A DNA stretch of 64,000 nucleotides from Oxalobacter sp. (GTDB lineage Bacteria > Pseudomonadota > Gammaproteobacteria > Burkholderiales > Burkholderiaceae_D). Positions 31,364-40,807 of this stretch are shown here, piece by piece. Position 1 is the stretch's first letter. Each line of letters opens with the position of its first letter. The notes under the pieces were generated by a model. The model worked only from the letters and a program-made list of their open reading frames with translations. It was not told where the DNA came from and did not search any database. A program made the translations under genes and the position numbers. Location: NCBI GenBank assembly GCA_003605115.1, contig QZKY01000016.1:212581-276580 (forward strand). The letters run 5' to 3'.

Positions 31364-32428
31364 TCAAGCCACTAGGTCGATTTGCTGCAGGCTGCCGGCT
31401 TTTCCGTCTTCGGAAAGCCACACACCGCTTGTGCGCACTTGCCCCTGCAATTCGTTTTGCGCATTCTTGATGTCGAAAGGCGAAGCGACGTTGCCAAGAT
31501 AAAGTGCGCCGACATGGCTTTGTTTGAGCGACGTCACGATATCTTCGCCGCCAGCACCTTTCATCAAAATACGCAATTGCTGATAGATGCTGTCGTTTTC
31601 ATCGATCCACAAATTGCCGTCTTCGTCGTAAGTTTGCAGTTCCGCAAAACCGTTCCCGGTGGCCGGGCCAAAAAGCTCTGAACCGTCATTGACCTTGCCA
31701 TCGTTGTTGCGATCCAGGGTGAGGAAGCCGCCGCCTTGAACAAAGCTGATGTCTTCGGTGTTGCCATCGGCATTGAGATCGAATGAGAATTTTTGATCGG
31801 TGAGTTGCGTGGCCGTGCCGGAAAAATTCAGAATCAAGGGATCAATTTTTTTGGCATCGCCTTCACGAAGACTGATGTTGGTTTCTTCTGCATAGCTGTG
31901 CTGCATGGCGAGCGACAAATCGAAAGACACTTCTTTGCCGTCTGCGGTGCGAATCACGCCCGTTGCCTTGAAATGCATGCTGGCCGATTCCGAATAAGAT
32001 TCGTGATAATCGTATTCGATGCCGTAACCCGCAGGCTGCGCTTGGTCGGACACAGGGGCAGACGGATCGTATGATGTTGAGGCCGTAGCGGACGATTGCA
32101 TGACGTCTTCTGCACGCAAGGTCGAGATCTTTTTGCCTGTCAAGAGTTCAACGATGAGTTTGATGAGTTGCGTTCTGGGATCGCTTTCGACTGCTTCGTC
32201 AATATCATGCAAGGCTTCAATTTTGCCCGATTCGGTTGCGTTGGCCAGTGCTGCTTGACCGGCTTCCGAGAGGGAAACGATCACACCCTCCAGCGATGTG
32301 TCTGCGCGCATGCCCTCAAAGTCGGGGCGCGTCTCGCCCACCCAGGTGCGCAGTGATTCTCTTATTTCGCGCTTACTGCTGGCGAAGCTGGTTGATGCCA
32401 GGGTGACATTGGATGCTGAAATGATCAT
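31364..32428 (-). CDS. Unknown protein with EF-hand-like calcium loops
   Basis: A 354-residue protein with no signal peptide. The N-terminal half has no recognised family; the middle (about 215-280) has three Ca2+-loop-like motifs: DLNADGNTEDIS, LDRNNDGKVNDGSELFG and YDEDGNLWIDENDS. The LDxNxDG...GSELFG pattern is a known bacterial calcium-binding repeat found in RTX-adjacent and surface proteins. I chose the start at 32428 (MIISASNVTLAS), since an upstream GTG would add 12 residues not like a protein start. The role is unknown; possibilities include a flagellar, adhesion or secretion-related protein, but no such genes are adjacent. Confidence 0.72.
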   Translation of the reverse strand: MIISASNVTLASTSFASSKREIRESLRTWVGETRPDFEGMRADTSLEGVIVSLSEAGQAALANATESGKIEALHDIDEAVESDPRTQLIKLIVELLTGKKISTLRAEDVMQSSATASTSYDPSAPVSDQAQPAGYGIEYDYHESYSESASMHFKATGVIRTADGKEVSFDLSLAMQHSYAEETNISLREGDAKKIDPLILNFSGTATQLTDQKFSFDLNADGNTEDISFVQGGGFLTLDRNNDGKVNDGSELFGPATGNGFAELQTYDEDGNLWIDENDSIYQQLRILMKGAGGEDIVTSLKQSHVGALYLGNVASPFDIKNAQNELQGQVRTSGVWLSEDGKAGSLQQIDLVA

Positions 32429-32523
32429 GACAAGCTCCAGGGTGATTGGCAAAGCGCCAAGCACTTTTGTGTTGCTAATGTCTGATCAACGGCAGAAAGG
32501 GGATTTTCTTGACGGTGAAGTGC

Positions 32524-32994
32524 TTATATGTTGGCAGCGGCTTTCAGGCGCTGTTCCCACTGCTGCAAGTCGGCTTCGTTTTCCAGGAGAATTTTGACCG
32601 GGTCGGCAAGCTTGTTGATGGAAATATCAAGGTTGTAGAGCTGGAATTGTCTGACTTCGACGACACCGGGTGCAGCACCCAAGGGGCGGGCGCTCGCCGT
32701 TGTTTGATGGGCGCGGAGAGCGGTGATGTTCGTCAGTGGGCAAAACTGGATGACGCCTCGGCTTTGCAGGGCGACGCGATTTTCACCCTCCTTGATGGCG
32801 ATGCCGGTTCCTCCAAAACAGGCTTGGTGCGTTGGCGTAAAGCCTTGCGCATTCATCCAGTCCGTAAAGGCTTTTTCGCTGGATTGCGCCCCAGCCCGCT
32901 TGCGTTTTTGGGTGACCACGTAGGTGTAAATCGCCAGTCCAATGGTGCCGATAATGATGATGATTACCGGCAGGTTGGTCAGTGTATCGCTCAT
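32524..32994 (-). CDS. Membrane-anchored protein of unknown function
   Basis: A 156-residue protein with one N-terminal helix (PVIIIIIGTIGLAIYTYVV, about 9-27), then a soluble domain (about 45-156) containing RVALQSRGVIQFCPLTNI and LQQWEQRLKAAANI. No signal-peptide cleavage site is obvious, so it is likely anchored with the C-terminus exposed. I do not recognise the family. It lies between the EF-hand-like gene and the BepA-like protease. Confidence 0.7.
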   Translation of the reverse strand: MSDTLTNLPVIIIIIGTIGLAIYTYVVTQKRKRAGAQSSEKAFTDWMNAQGFTPTHQACFGGTGIAIKEGENRVALQSRGVIQFCPLTNITALRAHQTTASARPLGAAPGVVEVRQFQLYNLDISINKLADPVKILLENEADLQQWEQRLKAAANI

Positions 32995-33117
32995 GGTGAA
33001 GATCCTCAGATAGGGCGAACGCTAGGATAATCCGAAAGCCGATGAATGGCAATCTGTGTCAGATGCGTGTATCAGGAGCGACAGGCGCGTGCATTTGATG
33101 CATGCGCCACAACCTTG

Positions 33118-34659
33118 CTATTTTTGTTTGTTACTCTGCTTGAGTTGTTCTCGTCGTCTCGCTTGCCATTCGCGTTCACGCGCATCGATGACAGAATGCT
33201 CGTAGTAGGTGGCATCCGGTGCTTGGCGTGCCAAGCTGAGTTGTTCCAGCGCTGCGGGCAAACTGCCCGACAGTTCATAAGCCTCGGCGAGCGCAAGATG
33301 CATCAAGGCGCGCTTATCTTGTGCGGAATAGGCTTTGGCAAGTTGGCGATGCAGTTTGGGTTCTGCGCGATACTGTTGCACTTGATCGCGCAGGAAGTTG
33401 GTTGCTTCATTGCTGTGGTCTGCGGCAAGCAGAGCATCGGCGTACTGATAAACGAAGCCACGCGAGAGCGTGAATGTGTGACGGGCATGATTGGCTTCCT
33501 TCGCGGCTTCCGAGAAGTTTCGTGCAGCCATGTGAACGTCGATGGAAGTGCTGGCGAAGAGGGGATTTTTCGACAGGGTTTGCTGATCTTTTGCATCCTT
33601 GCGCGCTTGCTGCAACTGTTTTCGCGCCGCGACATGATCGCCACGCTGAAGGGCAACCAGCGCCAGACCATAGCGGGCAGAAATCGTTTGCATCCGCAGC
33701 TTGAGGGCAAGCTGTTCCTTGAAAGCACGTTCCGCTTCAATCAAGCCGTGTGTGGAATGATCTTGCAAGAGTCGTACACGCGCGCGAATCAGATGGTAGT
33801 CGAGACTGTCGGCGCGCTGACGATACCGCATTTCGCGTATGCGCGCCTGAATGTCTGCAATGCGTTCCGTTGTCATCGGATGTGTGCGCAGATAAGCCGG
33901 TGTGGCATCGGAATAGGCGCGCGTCGCGGTTTGCATCCTTCCGAAAAATACCGTCATGCCACTGGGGTCATAACCCGAGGAACCCAAAATCTGAAACCCA
34001 ATGCGATCGGCTTCGCGCTCCGCCTCCCGGCTGAAGTTGAGTTGCCGTTGCGCGGATGCGCCCAGGCCGCCTGCCAGCAAGGCTTGTGCGGCGTCCGGAC
34101 TGCTGCGCGCGGCCAGCGCCGCTGCTGCCACGGCGGCGAGCGGGATGAGCATGTCCTGTTTTTGTTGCCCCATCATCCGCGCGATGTGACGCTGCGCAAC
34201 GTGGCCGATTTCGTGGGCGATGACCGAAGCCAGTTCCGATTCGCTTTGCGTTGACAGGATAAGGCCGGAGTGAATCGCGATGTAACCGCCGGGCAGGGCG
34301 AAAGCATTCAGGGTGAGATCGCGCACGGCGAAAAATTCAAAATCATTGCCGGTTTCGCCGCGCGCTTCAGGGTACTTGGCCAACATGCTGTTCCCAATGC
34401 GGTTCAGATAATCCGACAGGGGTGCATCATCCAGATAATCCGGATCGCGACGGATTTTATGCATGATGCTTTCGCCCAGTCTGCGTTCGGCGCGAGGGGA
34501 TAAATCGCCGCGTTCAGTATCGCCCAGATTGGGCAAGTCGGAACGGAATTGCGCGCGTGCGGGCGTGGCAAACAGAATGCTCGCCAGACAAAAAAACAAC
34601 CCGCAGACTGTAGAAAGCCATGCGGACTGATGGGGAGAGGGCAGGTATTGCGTCTTCAC
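33118..34659 (-). CDS. bepA: M48-family periplasmic metalloprotease, BepA-like
   Basis: A 513-residue protein like BepA (YfgC), which removes or assists misassembled outer-membrane proteins. A signal peptide (about 1-36, [16 protein letters not shown]) leads to an M48 domain with the zinc HEIGH (149-153) and a following EAEREADR glutamate motif; the C-terminal half is TPR-like helical repeats. The start is uncertain: I use GTG at 34659, with AAAGGG about 15 bases upstream, but a GTG 36 bases further up is also open. It is divergent from moaC. Confidence 0.85.
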   Translation of the reverse strand: MKTQYLPSPHQSAWLSTVCGLFFCLASILFATPARAQFRSDLPNLGDTERGDLSPRAERRLGESIMHKIRRDPDYLDDAPLSDYLNRIGNSMLAKYPEARGETGNDFEFFAVRDLTLNAFALPGGYIAIHSGLILSTQSESELASVIAHEIGHVAQRHIARMMGQQKQDMLIPLAAVAAAALAARSSPDAAQALLAGGLGASAQRQLNFSREAEREADRIGFQILGSSGYDPSGMTVFFGRMQTATRAYSDATPAYLRTHPMTTERIADIQARIREMRYRQRADSLDYHLIRARVRLLQDHSTHGLIEAERAFKEQLALKLRMQTISARYGLALVALQRGDHVAARKQLQQARKDAKDQQTLSKNPLFASTSIDVHMAARNFSEAAKEANHARHTFTLSRGFVYQYADALLAADHSNEATNFLRDQVQQYRAEPKLHRQLAKAYSAQDKRALMHLALAEAYELSGSLPAALEQLSLARQAPDATYYEHSVIDAREREWQARRREQLKQSNKQK

Positions 34660-34727
34660 GGTGCTATGATACCCTTTCCAGGGCGCAGCCTTCACTGCGT
34701 AACATTTTGATGAAATATTTTCTTTTC

Positions 34728-35243
34728 ATGGCCGCTTCCAAGACTCCCTCTCCAAAAAAAAATAACGATGCCGGACTGACGCATTTTGATGCAGATGGGC
34801 AGGCGCACATGGTTGATGTGGGGGGCAAGGCGGCAACGCATCGCGTTGCGCTGGCCAGTGGGGTCATCCGCATGAAACCGGAAACGCTGGAAGTCATCGC
34901 GTCGGGTTCCGCCCAAAAGGGCGACGTGTTGGGGATTGCGCGCATCGCCGCCATCATGGGCGCGAAACGCACCAGCGATCTGATTCCGCTCTGTCACCCG
35001 ATTCCTTTGACGAGTGTGTCGGTAAATTTTGTTCTATCTTATGCCGATGCCAGTATTTCCTGCATTGCCGAAGCGGAAACCGTAGGGCAAACCGGCGTCG
35101 AGATGGAGGCGCTTACGGCTGTGCAAGTGGGACTGCTCACGATTTACGATATGTGCAAGGCCATTGATCGTGGTATGACGATCACCGATGTGAAACTGCT
35201 GGAAAAACACGGCGGCAAGTCGGGGGATTGGGTGGCGACGTAA
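34728..35243 (+). CDS. moaC: Cyclic pyranopterin monophosphate synthase MoaC
   Basis: MoaC carries out the ring-forming step of molybdopterin synthesis. The 171-residue protein has [29 protein letters not shown], and [20 protein letters not shown], all strong family matches. The start is not fixed: ATG at 34728 is family-like, and an earlier ATG at 34710 is open. No clear ribosome-binding site is visible. It is divergent from the protease and is followed by a hairpin repeat. MoaC needs MoaA; moaA is not in the window. Confidence 0.95.
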   Translation: MAASKTPSPKKNNDAGLTHFDADGQAHMVDVGGKAATHRVALASGVIRMKPETLEVIASGSAQKGDVLGIARIAAIMGAKRTSDLIPLCHPIPLTSVSVNFVLSYADASISCIAEAETVGQTGVEMEALTAVQVGLLTIYDMCKAIDRGMTITDVKLLEKHGGKSGDWVAT

Positions 35244-35289
35244 ACACCGTTTGCTGAGAATGACCTATCCATGCGAGGTTCTGATATTT

Positions 35290-35331
35290 ATCCCCTCCCC
35301 CTCGCAAGGGGAAGGTTAGGGTGGGGGTGTT
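35290..35331. repeat. C-run/G-run hairpin repeat overlapping the xseA end
   Basis: CCCTCCCCCTCGCAAGGGGAAGG followed by TTAGGGTGGGGGTGTTG, same family as 15553. It covers the last codons of xseA and could serve as its terminator on the minus strand. Confidence 0.8.
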
Positions 35332-36551
35332 GTGCTTACGTTCTCGATCACAATGTCTGCTTGCCCTTCCGCCAAACGCAAACTGATGGTGTCGCGCGGA
35401 TGCAGTTGTGCCGGCGAGCGCACGATGTCCCCCTCCGAATCCCTCACGATGGCATACCCCCGCGCCAGGGTGCGTTCAGGATTGAGCAATGCCAGTTGTG
35501 CATCAAGTGATGTGAGGGTGTGACGCGCCGAAGCCATGCGCGTGCGGGCGGCATGCGTCGCGCGTGAGGAGAGCGTCTGCAAGGCCAGCCTTTCACGTGC
35601 AATGCGTGCGCTGGGACGCAGCAACCGTCTGGAAAGTTTGTCCATGCCTTGTCCGGCATTGTTGACATGACGTTGCACGGCGCGCGTGAGGGTTTCAGAC
35701 AGGGTGCGCACGTCGCCGAGCCAATCAGCTTGTGCACGCGTGACCAATTCAGCGGCAGCGGTGGGCGTGGGGGCGCGCAGATCCGCGGCGAAGTCCGCAA
35801 TCGTGACATCGGTTTCGTGCCCCACCCCGCAAATCACCGGGATGGTGGAAGCCACAATGGCGCGCGCCACGACTTCTTCATTGAACGACCATAAATCTTC
35901 CAGACTGCCGCCGCCGCGACACAGCAGCAGCACCTCGCACTCGGCACGGCGGGAAGCGGTGGCAATGGCCTCGGCAATTTTCTGTCCGGCACCCTCGCCT
36001 TGCACGGGGGTGGGATATAGGATGACCTTCACATGCGGCGCACGGCGCGCCAACGCCGTCAGGACATCCTGCAAGGCGGCGGCTTGCAGACTGGTGACGA
36101 TGCCAATGGTGCGCGGGAAAACGGGGAGTGGGCGCTTGCGTTCAGGTGAAAACAGACCTTCGGCCGCCAGTTTATCCTTCAGTTTCAGGAAAGCTTCATA
36201 CAGATTGCCCGTTCCGGCGCGGCGGATGGCTTCCACGTTCAGTTGAAAGTCGCCGCGCGGCGCATATAGCGTGACGAGGGCACGCACTTCCAGCTTGTCG
36301 CCATTTTGCGGGGTGAAGCCCGCAAGCTGGGCGCGTCCGCGAAACATGACGGCTCTGACTTGGGCAGCATCATCTTTCAGCGTGAAATACCAGTGGCCGG
36401 AAGCGGCGCGGGTGAAGTTCGATACTTCGCCGGATACCCAGGTCAGCGGAAAGTTGCGTTCCAGAATGCGCGCCACGGCCTGATTGAGCGCCGAAACCGG
36501 CACGACAGGCGGCGTCAATTCGTCATTTTGAAGGGAAGAACCAGTATTCAT
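35316..36551 (-). CDS. xseA: Exodeoxyribonuclease VII large subunit
   Basis: XseA is the catalytic subunit of the single-strand exonuclease VII, with XseB. The 411-residue protein has the N-terminal OB-fold ([20 protein letters not shown]) and the catalytic block [18 protein letters not shown] and [12 protein letters not shown]. Its last residues (NVSTTPPP) are encoded by the palindromic repeat. I set the start at ATG 36551; a GTG nine codons upstream is possible. The xseB gene is not here. Confidence 0.95.
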   Translation of the reverse strand: MNTGSSLQNDELTPPVVPVSALNQAVARILERNFPLTWVSGEVSNFTRAASGHWYFTLKDDAAQVRAVMFRGRAQLAGFTPQNGDKLEVRALVTLYAPRGDFQLNVEAIRRAGTGNLYEAFLKLKDKLAAEGLFSPERKRPLPVFPRTIGIVTSLQAAALQDVLTALARRAPHVKVILYPTPVQGEGAGQKIAEAIATASRRAECEVLLLCRGGGSLEDLWSFNEEVVARAIVASTIPVICGVGHETDVTIADFAADLRAPTPTAAAELVTRAQADWLGDVRTLSETLTRAVQRHVNNAGQGMDKLSRRLLRPSARIARERLALQTLSSRATHAARTRMASARHTLTSLDAQLALLNPERTLARGYAIVRDSEGDIVRSPAQLHPRDTISLRLAEGQADIVIENVSTTPPP

Positions 36552-36778
36552 GCGGGTTTCAAGGCAAGAAATGTCCACAAACCATGAAAATCAAAGGGTT
36601 GCTTTATGACATATGAAAAAAATGCCATTATTTTATAACGTATTGATTTGTATTAGATTTCTAAATTTTCTAGGCAAAATAAAGAATCGTGTAAGAAATC
36701 ATAAAATGCAAAAAGAGAAAGTAAGGCAGATATTCACAAAGTTGTGCACATTTTTCACCACTTTAGATTTTTAGACAT

Positions 36779-36811
36779 AAAAAAACACCCCCGCAGGCGG
36801 AGGTGTCTTTA
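36779..36811 (-). terminator. Terminator after the pilin gene
   Basis: ACACCCCCGC paired with GCGGAGGTGT (one mismatch) lies 25 bases past the pilin stop and is followed on the minus strand by a run of seven T. Confidence 0.85.
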
Positions 36812-36836
36812 TGAAGTTACCTAAAAAACCAGTTTT

Positions 36837-37292
36837 TTAGGTGCGGCAATTGGCCGGGACGTGCTTATTGTCACCCACTGTCCGAACACATTGCCATGTA
36901 ATGACGGCACCAGCAGCACCAGGAGCCTGTGGCCGCAGGTCAAGCGTAACGTTGCCAGCATTTGCGCCTGTAGTGATAGTAATAAAGCCAGTTGCTGCAG
37001 CGCAAGTCATGCTCGTAATATTACTGTTCGCAACAGCAGCAGCAATTTGTGTTACACCAAGGCAATTGTCCGCAGCAAGTATGCCGCCGTTATTGGAAAT
37101 ATTTTCGCTGACGGTGGTTTTTGCCGCACCGGCCACAACCAATGCCTCAGATACGCGGGCGCGAATCGTATAGTCTTGATAAGCGGGCAGTGCGATCGCT
37201 GCCAGAATACCGATAATCGCTACAACGATCATCAGTTCGATCAGGGTGAACCCTCGTTGACCGGCTCGTTTGAATTTCATTTGTTTCATCAT
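36837..37292 (-). CDS. pilA: Type IV pilin (PilA-like)
   Basis: A 151-residue prepilin. The leader ends at the PilD cleavage site [22 protein letters not shown], with Glu at position +5 of the mature protein and a long hydrophobic helix. Four cysteines follow, two of them near the C-terminus (WQCVRT and PANCRT), which would form the disulfide of the D-region. An AGGAG site precedes ATGATG at 37292. A sigma-54 promoter lies about 50 bases upstream. No other pilus gene is adjacent. Confidence 0.94.
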   Translation of the reverse strand: MMKQMKFKRAGQRGFTLIELMIVVAIIGILAAIALPAYQDYTIRARVSEALVVAGAAKTTVSENISNNGGILAADNCLGVTQIAAAVANSNITSMTCAAATGFITITTGANAGNVTLDLRPQAPGAAGAVITWQCVRTVGDNKHVPANCRT

Positions 37293-37343
37293 TTACGCTC
37301 CTTTTTTTGTCGACGGCAGTGGATGCTGCCATGCAGTAAGTAG

Positions 37344-37359
37344 AGCAGAATTTGTGCCA
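37344..37359 (-). promoter_or_regulatory. Sigma-54 (RpoN) promoter for pilA
   Basis: The minus strand reads TGGCAC-AAATT-CTGCT, with the GG and GC elements exactly 10 bp apart, matching TGGCAC-N5-[T/C]TGC. It is about 50 bases from the pilin ATG, giving a leader of about 40 bases. In pseudomonads and many betaproteobacteria pilA is sigma-54 dependent through PilS/PilR. Confidence 0.85.
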
Positions 37360-37514
37360 GGGATTGTGTGACGCTATCTAGTTGATTTTTTGGGTTCGCT
37401 ACTACATCCAGGTGTAATGAAAGCAGATTTTGTCCGTTGCGGTGACAATCTTTGTCAAATCCGCCAAAAACTGTCGCTTTGTATGGTCGCCGCAAACACT
37501 CGGCTGGCATTACT

Positions 37515-38105
37515 CTAACGCAACGAAAACTGCACTTGCGTGCCTGACAAGTCAATGATGTCGCCATCGGCCAGGGGATGCGGTGTAGCGCCGACCGGTT
37601 CCTGATTGACCAGCGGGGCCGGCCCTTCGACGTGGGAGACGGCAAAACCGTTCGATCGCTTGATGATTGCCGCGAGTTGCGTGCCGGGACGCCCGAGGGT
37701 GGTGACTTCTTTAGTGAGTGGCAGCGATGTTCCAGCGTTGCTGCCGCTGAGGACGAGCAGATTGCCTGATTTGTCTACGCTGCGCGATGGGGCAGTACGG
37801 GAACCCGCATGCGCTGCGTCCAGATATTCAATGCGGTATTTGACCAGTTCGATCACATCGCCGTTTTGCAGGAAGTGCTTCTTGATGGGCTGGCCATTGA
37901 CGTAGGTGCCGTTGGTGCTGTTGAGGTCTTCGAGGATGCTTTCATTGAGCACCGTGGCAATCATCGCATGTTCTCCGCTGATGGAGGGGGTGTCGAGCAC
38001 AATGTCGTTGTAGGGGCGTCGGCCGATCGTGATGCGGTCGCGCATCAGTTCCAGTTCCCGAATAACTTCGCCATCCAGTGTGACGATGAGCTTTGCATTG
38101 GCCAT
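37515..38105 (-). CDS. FHA-domain protein
   Basis: A 196-residue protein. The N-terminal ~95 residues form an FHA domain (TIGRRPYNDIVLDTPSISGEHA and NSTNGTYVNGQPI), which binds phosphothreonine peptides. The C-terminal half (TTLGRPGTQLAAII ... PLADGDIIDLSGTQVQF) is a second FHA-like fold with a degenerate binding loop. A GGAGGAG site fixes the ATG at 38105. The role is unknown; a kinase or phosphatase partner is not adjacent. Confidence 0.88.
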   Translation of the reverse strand: MANAKLIVTLDGEVIRELELMRDRITIGRRPYNDIVLDTPSISGEHAMIATVLNESILEDLNSTNGTYVNGQPIKKHFLQNGDVIELVKYRIEYLDAAHAGSRTAPSRSVDKSGNLLVLSGSNAGTSLPLTKEVTTLGRPGTQLAAIIKRSNGFAVSHVEGPAPLVNQEPVGATPHPLADGDIIDLSGTQVQFSLR

Positions 38106-38304
38106 GTGTTTACTTCTCCTCCGTGGTGTCTTTCCTCTGTGCGAGAACCCCAAGATCTATTGGATTGTGTCCAACACAATTTAATCAATATAACAGAGCA
38201 AAGTGTTGCAGACTATCAATCTGAAATCTGCCTGTGTCGCGCGCAACACACCCTGCCTAAAAAAACGCAACAGAAGCGGTTGCACATTATACACAAGGCG
38301 GGAT

Positions 38305-38859
38305 TTATTTGGTCGAAGTGACAACCCAGCGTGGGTAGTAAAGCGCCACAGCGGGGCCGTCGGTGCGCAGGGCGTGACAGTTATCCAGTTCAAAAGGCTT
38401 CTTGTTTCGGGTGTCGTGATCGAGTTCTTTGCGGTGTTCGAACGGCAAAACCAGGATGGCCACATCCGGGAGGATCAAGGCCAGTTCATTCAGGTGGGCG
38501 CAACCCGCCACACCTGCAAAGCGTTCCCGCACGGCTTGCCGGAAGTCGGAGAGTACATTCAGGCCAATCAGTTTTTTGTAGGCAGCGTCGATGGTGTCGC
38601 AAAAGCCAAGGAAGGGGATGGCATCCAGCACGGCGGTGGCATCGATGACATGGCCTTCCGTATCGACGGTCAGGCGCAGTAGCACGTCGTGCAGAGGGTG
38701 ATGAGGGGGAAGGAGCTTGCTTTTGAGCTGGACTTCGCGTGTTTTCGTGTCGGTGAGACGTGCATCGATATCCCACAATCCATCCTCGCGGCGAAAAATT
38801 TCGACAGAATAAGCGCGGGCATGGGCGAGGATCCGGGCGGTGGCAGGCGGGAGGGGCAT
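38305..38859 (-). CDS. DUF2889 family protein
   Basis: A 184-residue protein beginning MPLPPATARILAHARAYSVEIF. The centre (GLWDIDARLTDTKTREVQL) and later WDIDA/TDTK-like motifs match my memory of DUF2889, a small family in proteobacteria. A Cys pair (VAGCAHLNEL, DNCHALRT) is present. I placed the start at 38859; a 21-residue extension is open but not family-like. Function is unknown. It is just upstream of the SOS-controlled recA region, divergently. Confidence 0.75.
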   Translation of the reverse strand: MPLPPATARILAHARAYSVEIFRREDGLWDIDARLTDTKTREVQLKSKLLPPHHPLHDVLLRLTVDTEGHVIDATAVLDAIPFLGFCDTIDAAYKKLIGLNVLSDFRQAVRERFAGVAGCAHLNELALILPDVAILVLPFEHRKELDHDTRNKKPFELDNCHALRTDGPAVALYYPRWVVTSTK

Positions 38860-38984
38860 AAAATCTTGGTGACCAAAAACAAAAGCGTGAAAATAATTGC
38901 TAAAAGGAAACAATTTTAGCATGCGAAATAAGTGATGGGCGATGCAAAAAAATGAGAATTTTTTAATAAGATGCTTGCCAACAG

Positions 38985-39004
38985 TACTGTTTTTATATAC
39001 AGTA
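38985..39004 (+). promoter_or_regulatory. LexA (SOS) box upstream of recA
   Basis: TACTGTTTTTATATACAGTA, a 20-base palindrome matching CTGT-N8-ACAG. It is 90 bases upstream of the recA ATG and overlaps TTGCCA and TATACA hexamers of a possible promoter. It indicates LexA-repressed, DNA-damage-induced recA. Confidence 0.9.
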
Positions 39005-39093
39005 CCGCAAACAGGCGTGCTGACGCCACCTGATGAGCCAATCCGTAGTAAACCAGTTCACTATAGCCGAGATAACAGATAGAGAGACGAGAT

Positions 39094-40233
39094 ATGGACG
39101 ACAAAAGATCCGCAAATAACGCAGAAAAGACCAAGGCGCTAGCCGCTGCGCTGGCGCAAATCGAAAAGCAATACGGCAAGGGAACCGTGATGCGCATGGA
39201 TTCTGGTGCGGTCGCGGAAGAGGTGCCTGTCGTGTCCACCGGTTCGCTGGGGTTGGACATTGCCCTGGGCGTCGGCGGGCTGCCCCGCGGACGTGTGGTC
39301 GAAATCTATGGACCGGAATCCTCGGGCAAAACCACGCTGACCTTGCAAGTGATCGCCGAAATGCAAAAGGTGGGCGGTACCTGTGCGTTCATCGATGCGG
39401 AACATGCGCTGGACGTGGGTTATGCGCAAAAACTCGGCGTGAACCTGCACGAGTTGCTGATTTCGCAGCCAGATACCGGCGAACAGGCTCTGGAAATCAC
39501 CGATGCGCTGGTGCGTTCCGGCGGCGTGGATTTGATCGTCATCGATTCGGTGGCTGCACTCACGCCGCGTGCGGAAATTGAAGGTGACATGGGCGATTCC
39601 CTGCCAGGATTGCAGGCGCGTTTGATGTCGCAAGCCTTGCGTAAACTGACCGCGAGCATCAACCGCACGAACACCATGGTGATTTTCATCAACCAGATTC
39701 GCATGAAAATCGGCGTCATGTTCGGCAATCCCGAAACCACAACGGGCGGCAACGCGCTGAAATTTTATGCATCTGTGCGTCTGGACATTCGACGCACCGG
39801 TTCCATCAAGGCGGGCGACGAAGTCATCGGCAACGAGACGCGCGTGAAGGTGGTGAAGAACAAGGTCGCACCGCCCTTCAAGGAAGCGCATTTCGACATT
39901 CTGTATGGCGAAGGCACATCGCGCGAAGGTGAAATCCTGGATCTGGGCGCAGATGCGAAAGTGGTGGAAAAGTCGGGCGCCTGGTTCAGTTATAACGGTG
40001 AGCGTCTCGGTCAGGGCAAGGACAATGCGCGAAACTATTTGCGCGAACGTCCGGAACTGGCACGCGAAATCGAAAACAAGGTGCGCGCATCGTTGGGTGT
40101 GCGCGAGCTGCCGCCCCTGTTGCTTCCCTTAGGCAAAGAAGGCAAGGATTTCAAAGAGCCGAGGGATGTGAAGGAAAGCAAGGAACCTAAGGCCAAAGAC
40201 AAGAAATCCGGCGCAGCCTTGCAGGAAGCGTGA
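39094..40233 (+). CDS. recA: Recombinase RecA
   Basis: RecA drives homologous strand exchange and triggers LexA cleavage. The 379-residue protein has [20 protein letters not shown] (Walker A), [15 protein letters not shown] (Walker B), and the L1/L2 loops. Its C-terminal tail is longer than E. coli's and rich in Lys/Glu ([20 protein letters not shown]). The stop TGA is in the recX start GTGA. SOS control is implied by the box upstream. Confidence 0.99.
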   Translation: MDDKRSANNAEKTKALAAALAQIEKQYGKGTVMRMDSGAVAEEVPVVSTGSLGLDIALGVGGLPRGRVVEIYGPESSGKTTLTLQVIAEMQKVGGTCAFIDAEHALDVGYAQKLGVNLHELLISQPDTGEQALEITDALVRSGGVDLIVIDSVAALTPRAEIEGDMGDSLPGLQARLMSQALRKLTASINRTNTMVIFINQIRMKIGVMFGNPETTTGGNALKFYASVRLDIRRTGSIKAGDEVIGNETRVKVVKNKVAPPFKEAHFDILYGEGTSREGEILDLGADAKVVEKSGAWFSYNGERLGQGKDNARNYLRERPELAREIENKVRASLGVRELPPLLLPLGKEGKDFKEPRDVKESKEPKAKDKKSGAALQEA

Positions 40234-40736
40234 GCACGGAATTTCATAATCGTTCACATGCCACCCCTCCCCCTCGAAAGGGGAGGGGAAAACCCACCAT
40301 CAGTCTCAAGGCGCGCGCCTTGCGTTATCTTTCAGCGCGTGAGCACAGTCGTGCGGAACTCACCAGAAAACTCGCGCCTTACGTCGGCGACGGTGACAAT
40401 CTAGAGACTTTGCTGGACGAACTCGAAGTTGCCAAGTTTCTTTCCAACGAGCGATTTTCAGAATCGCTGATCAATCGACGGTCAGCGCGTTTTGGGAACA
40501 GTCGCATCCTTCATGAATTGCGGGGACATGGCCTCACTGCGGAGGCGATAGCAGACGCAAAAGTAAAACTCACACATGATGAAGTCGCGCGTGCTGCCGA
40601 AGTGTGGCGCAGAAAATTCACCCACCCACCCGCCAACGCCACAGAACGTGCAAAGCAGATGCGTTTTTTGCAGCAGCGGGGATTTTCACATGGCGCGATT
40701 CAGGCAGCCATACGCGCGGCAGAAAAGACCGACTGA
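40230..40736 (+). CDS. recX: Regulatory protein RecX with a repeat-encoded N-terminus
   Basis: RecX binds RecA filaments and inhibits recombinase activity. The 168-residue protein begins at GTG 40230, overlapping recA by four bases. Residues from about 22 on are family-like ([38 protein letters not shown] at the end). Residues about 11-20 ([10 protein letters not shown]) are encoded by a palindromic hairpin repeat at 40264-40298 that occurs in intergenic sites elsewhere, so the N-terminus contains a repeat-derived peptide. A later in-frame ATG does not occur before the conserved core. Confidence 0.9.
   Translation: MSTEFHNRSHATPPPRKGRGKPTISLKARALRYLSAREHSRAELTRKLAPYVGDGDNLETLLDELEVAKFLSNERFSESLINRRSARFGNSRILHELRGHGLTAEAIADAKVKLTHDEVARAAEVWRRKFTHPPANATERAKQMRFLQQRGFSHGAIQAAIRAAEKTD
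40264..40298. repeat. C-run/G-run hairpin repeat inside recX
   Basis: CCCCTCCCCCTCGAAAGGGGAGGGG plus AAAACCCACC, same family as 15553, 35290 and 55188. It lies in frame, without stops, in the recX coding sequence. It also sits just after the recA stop, so it may have started as an intergenic element. Confidence 0.8.
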
Positions 40737-40807
40737 CTTTTTTCAATGAAATTTATTCAGCAAAGCGCTTGTGGCGGAATTCGTGTGGACAAATTTTGCT
40801 GCACGAA

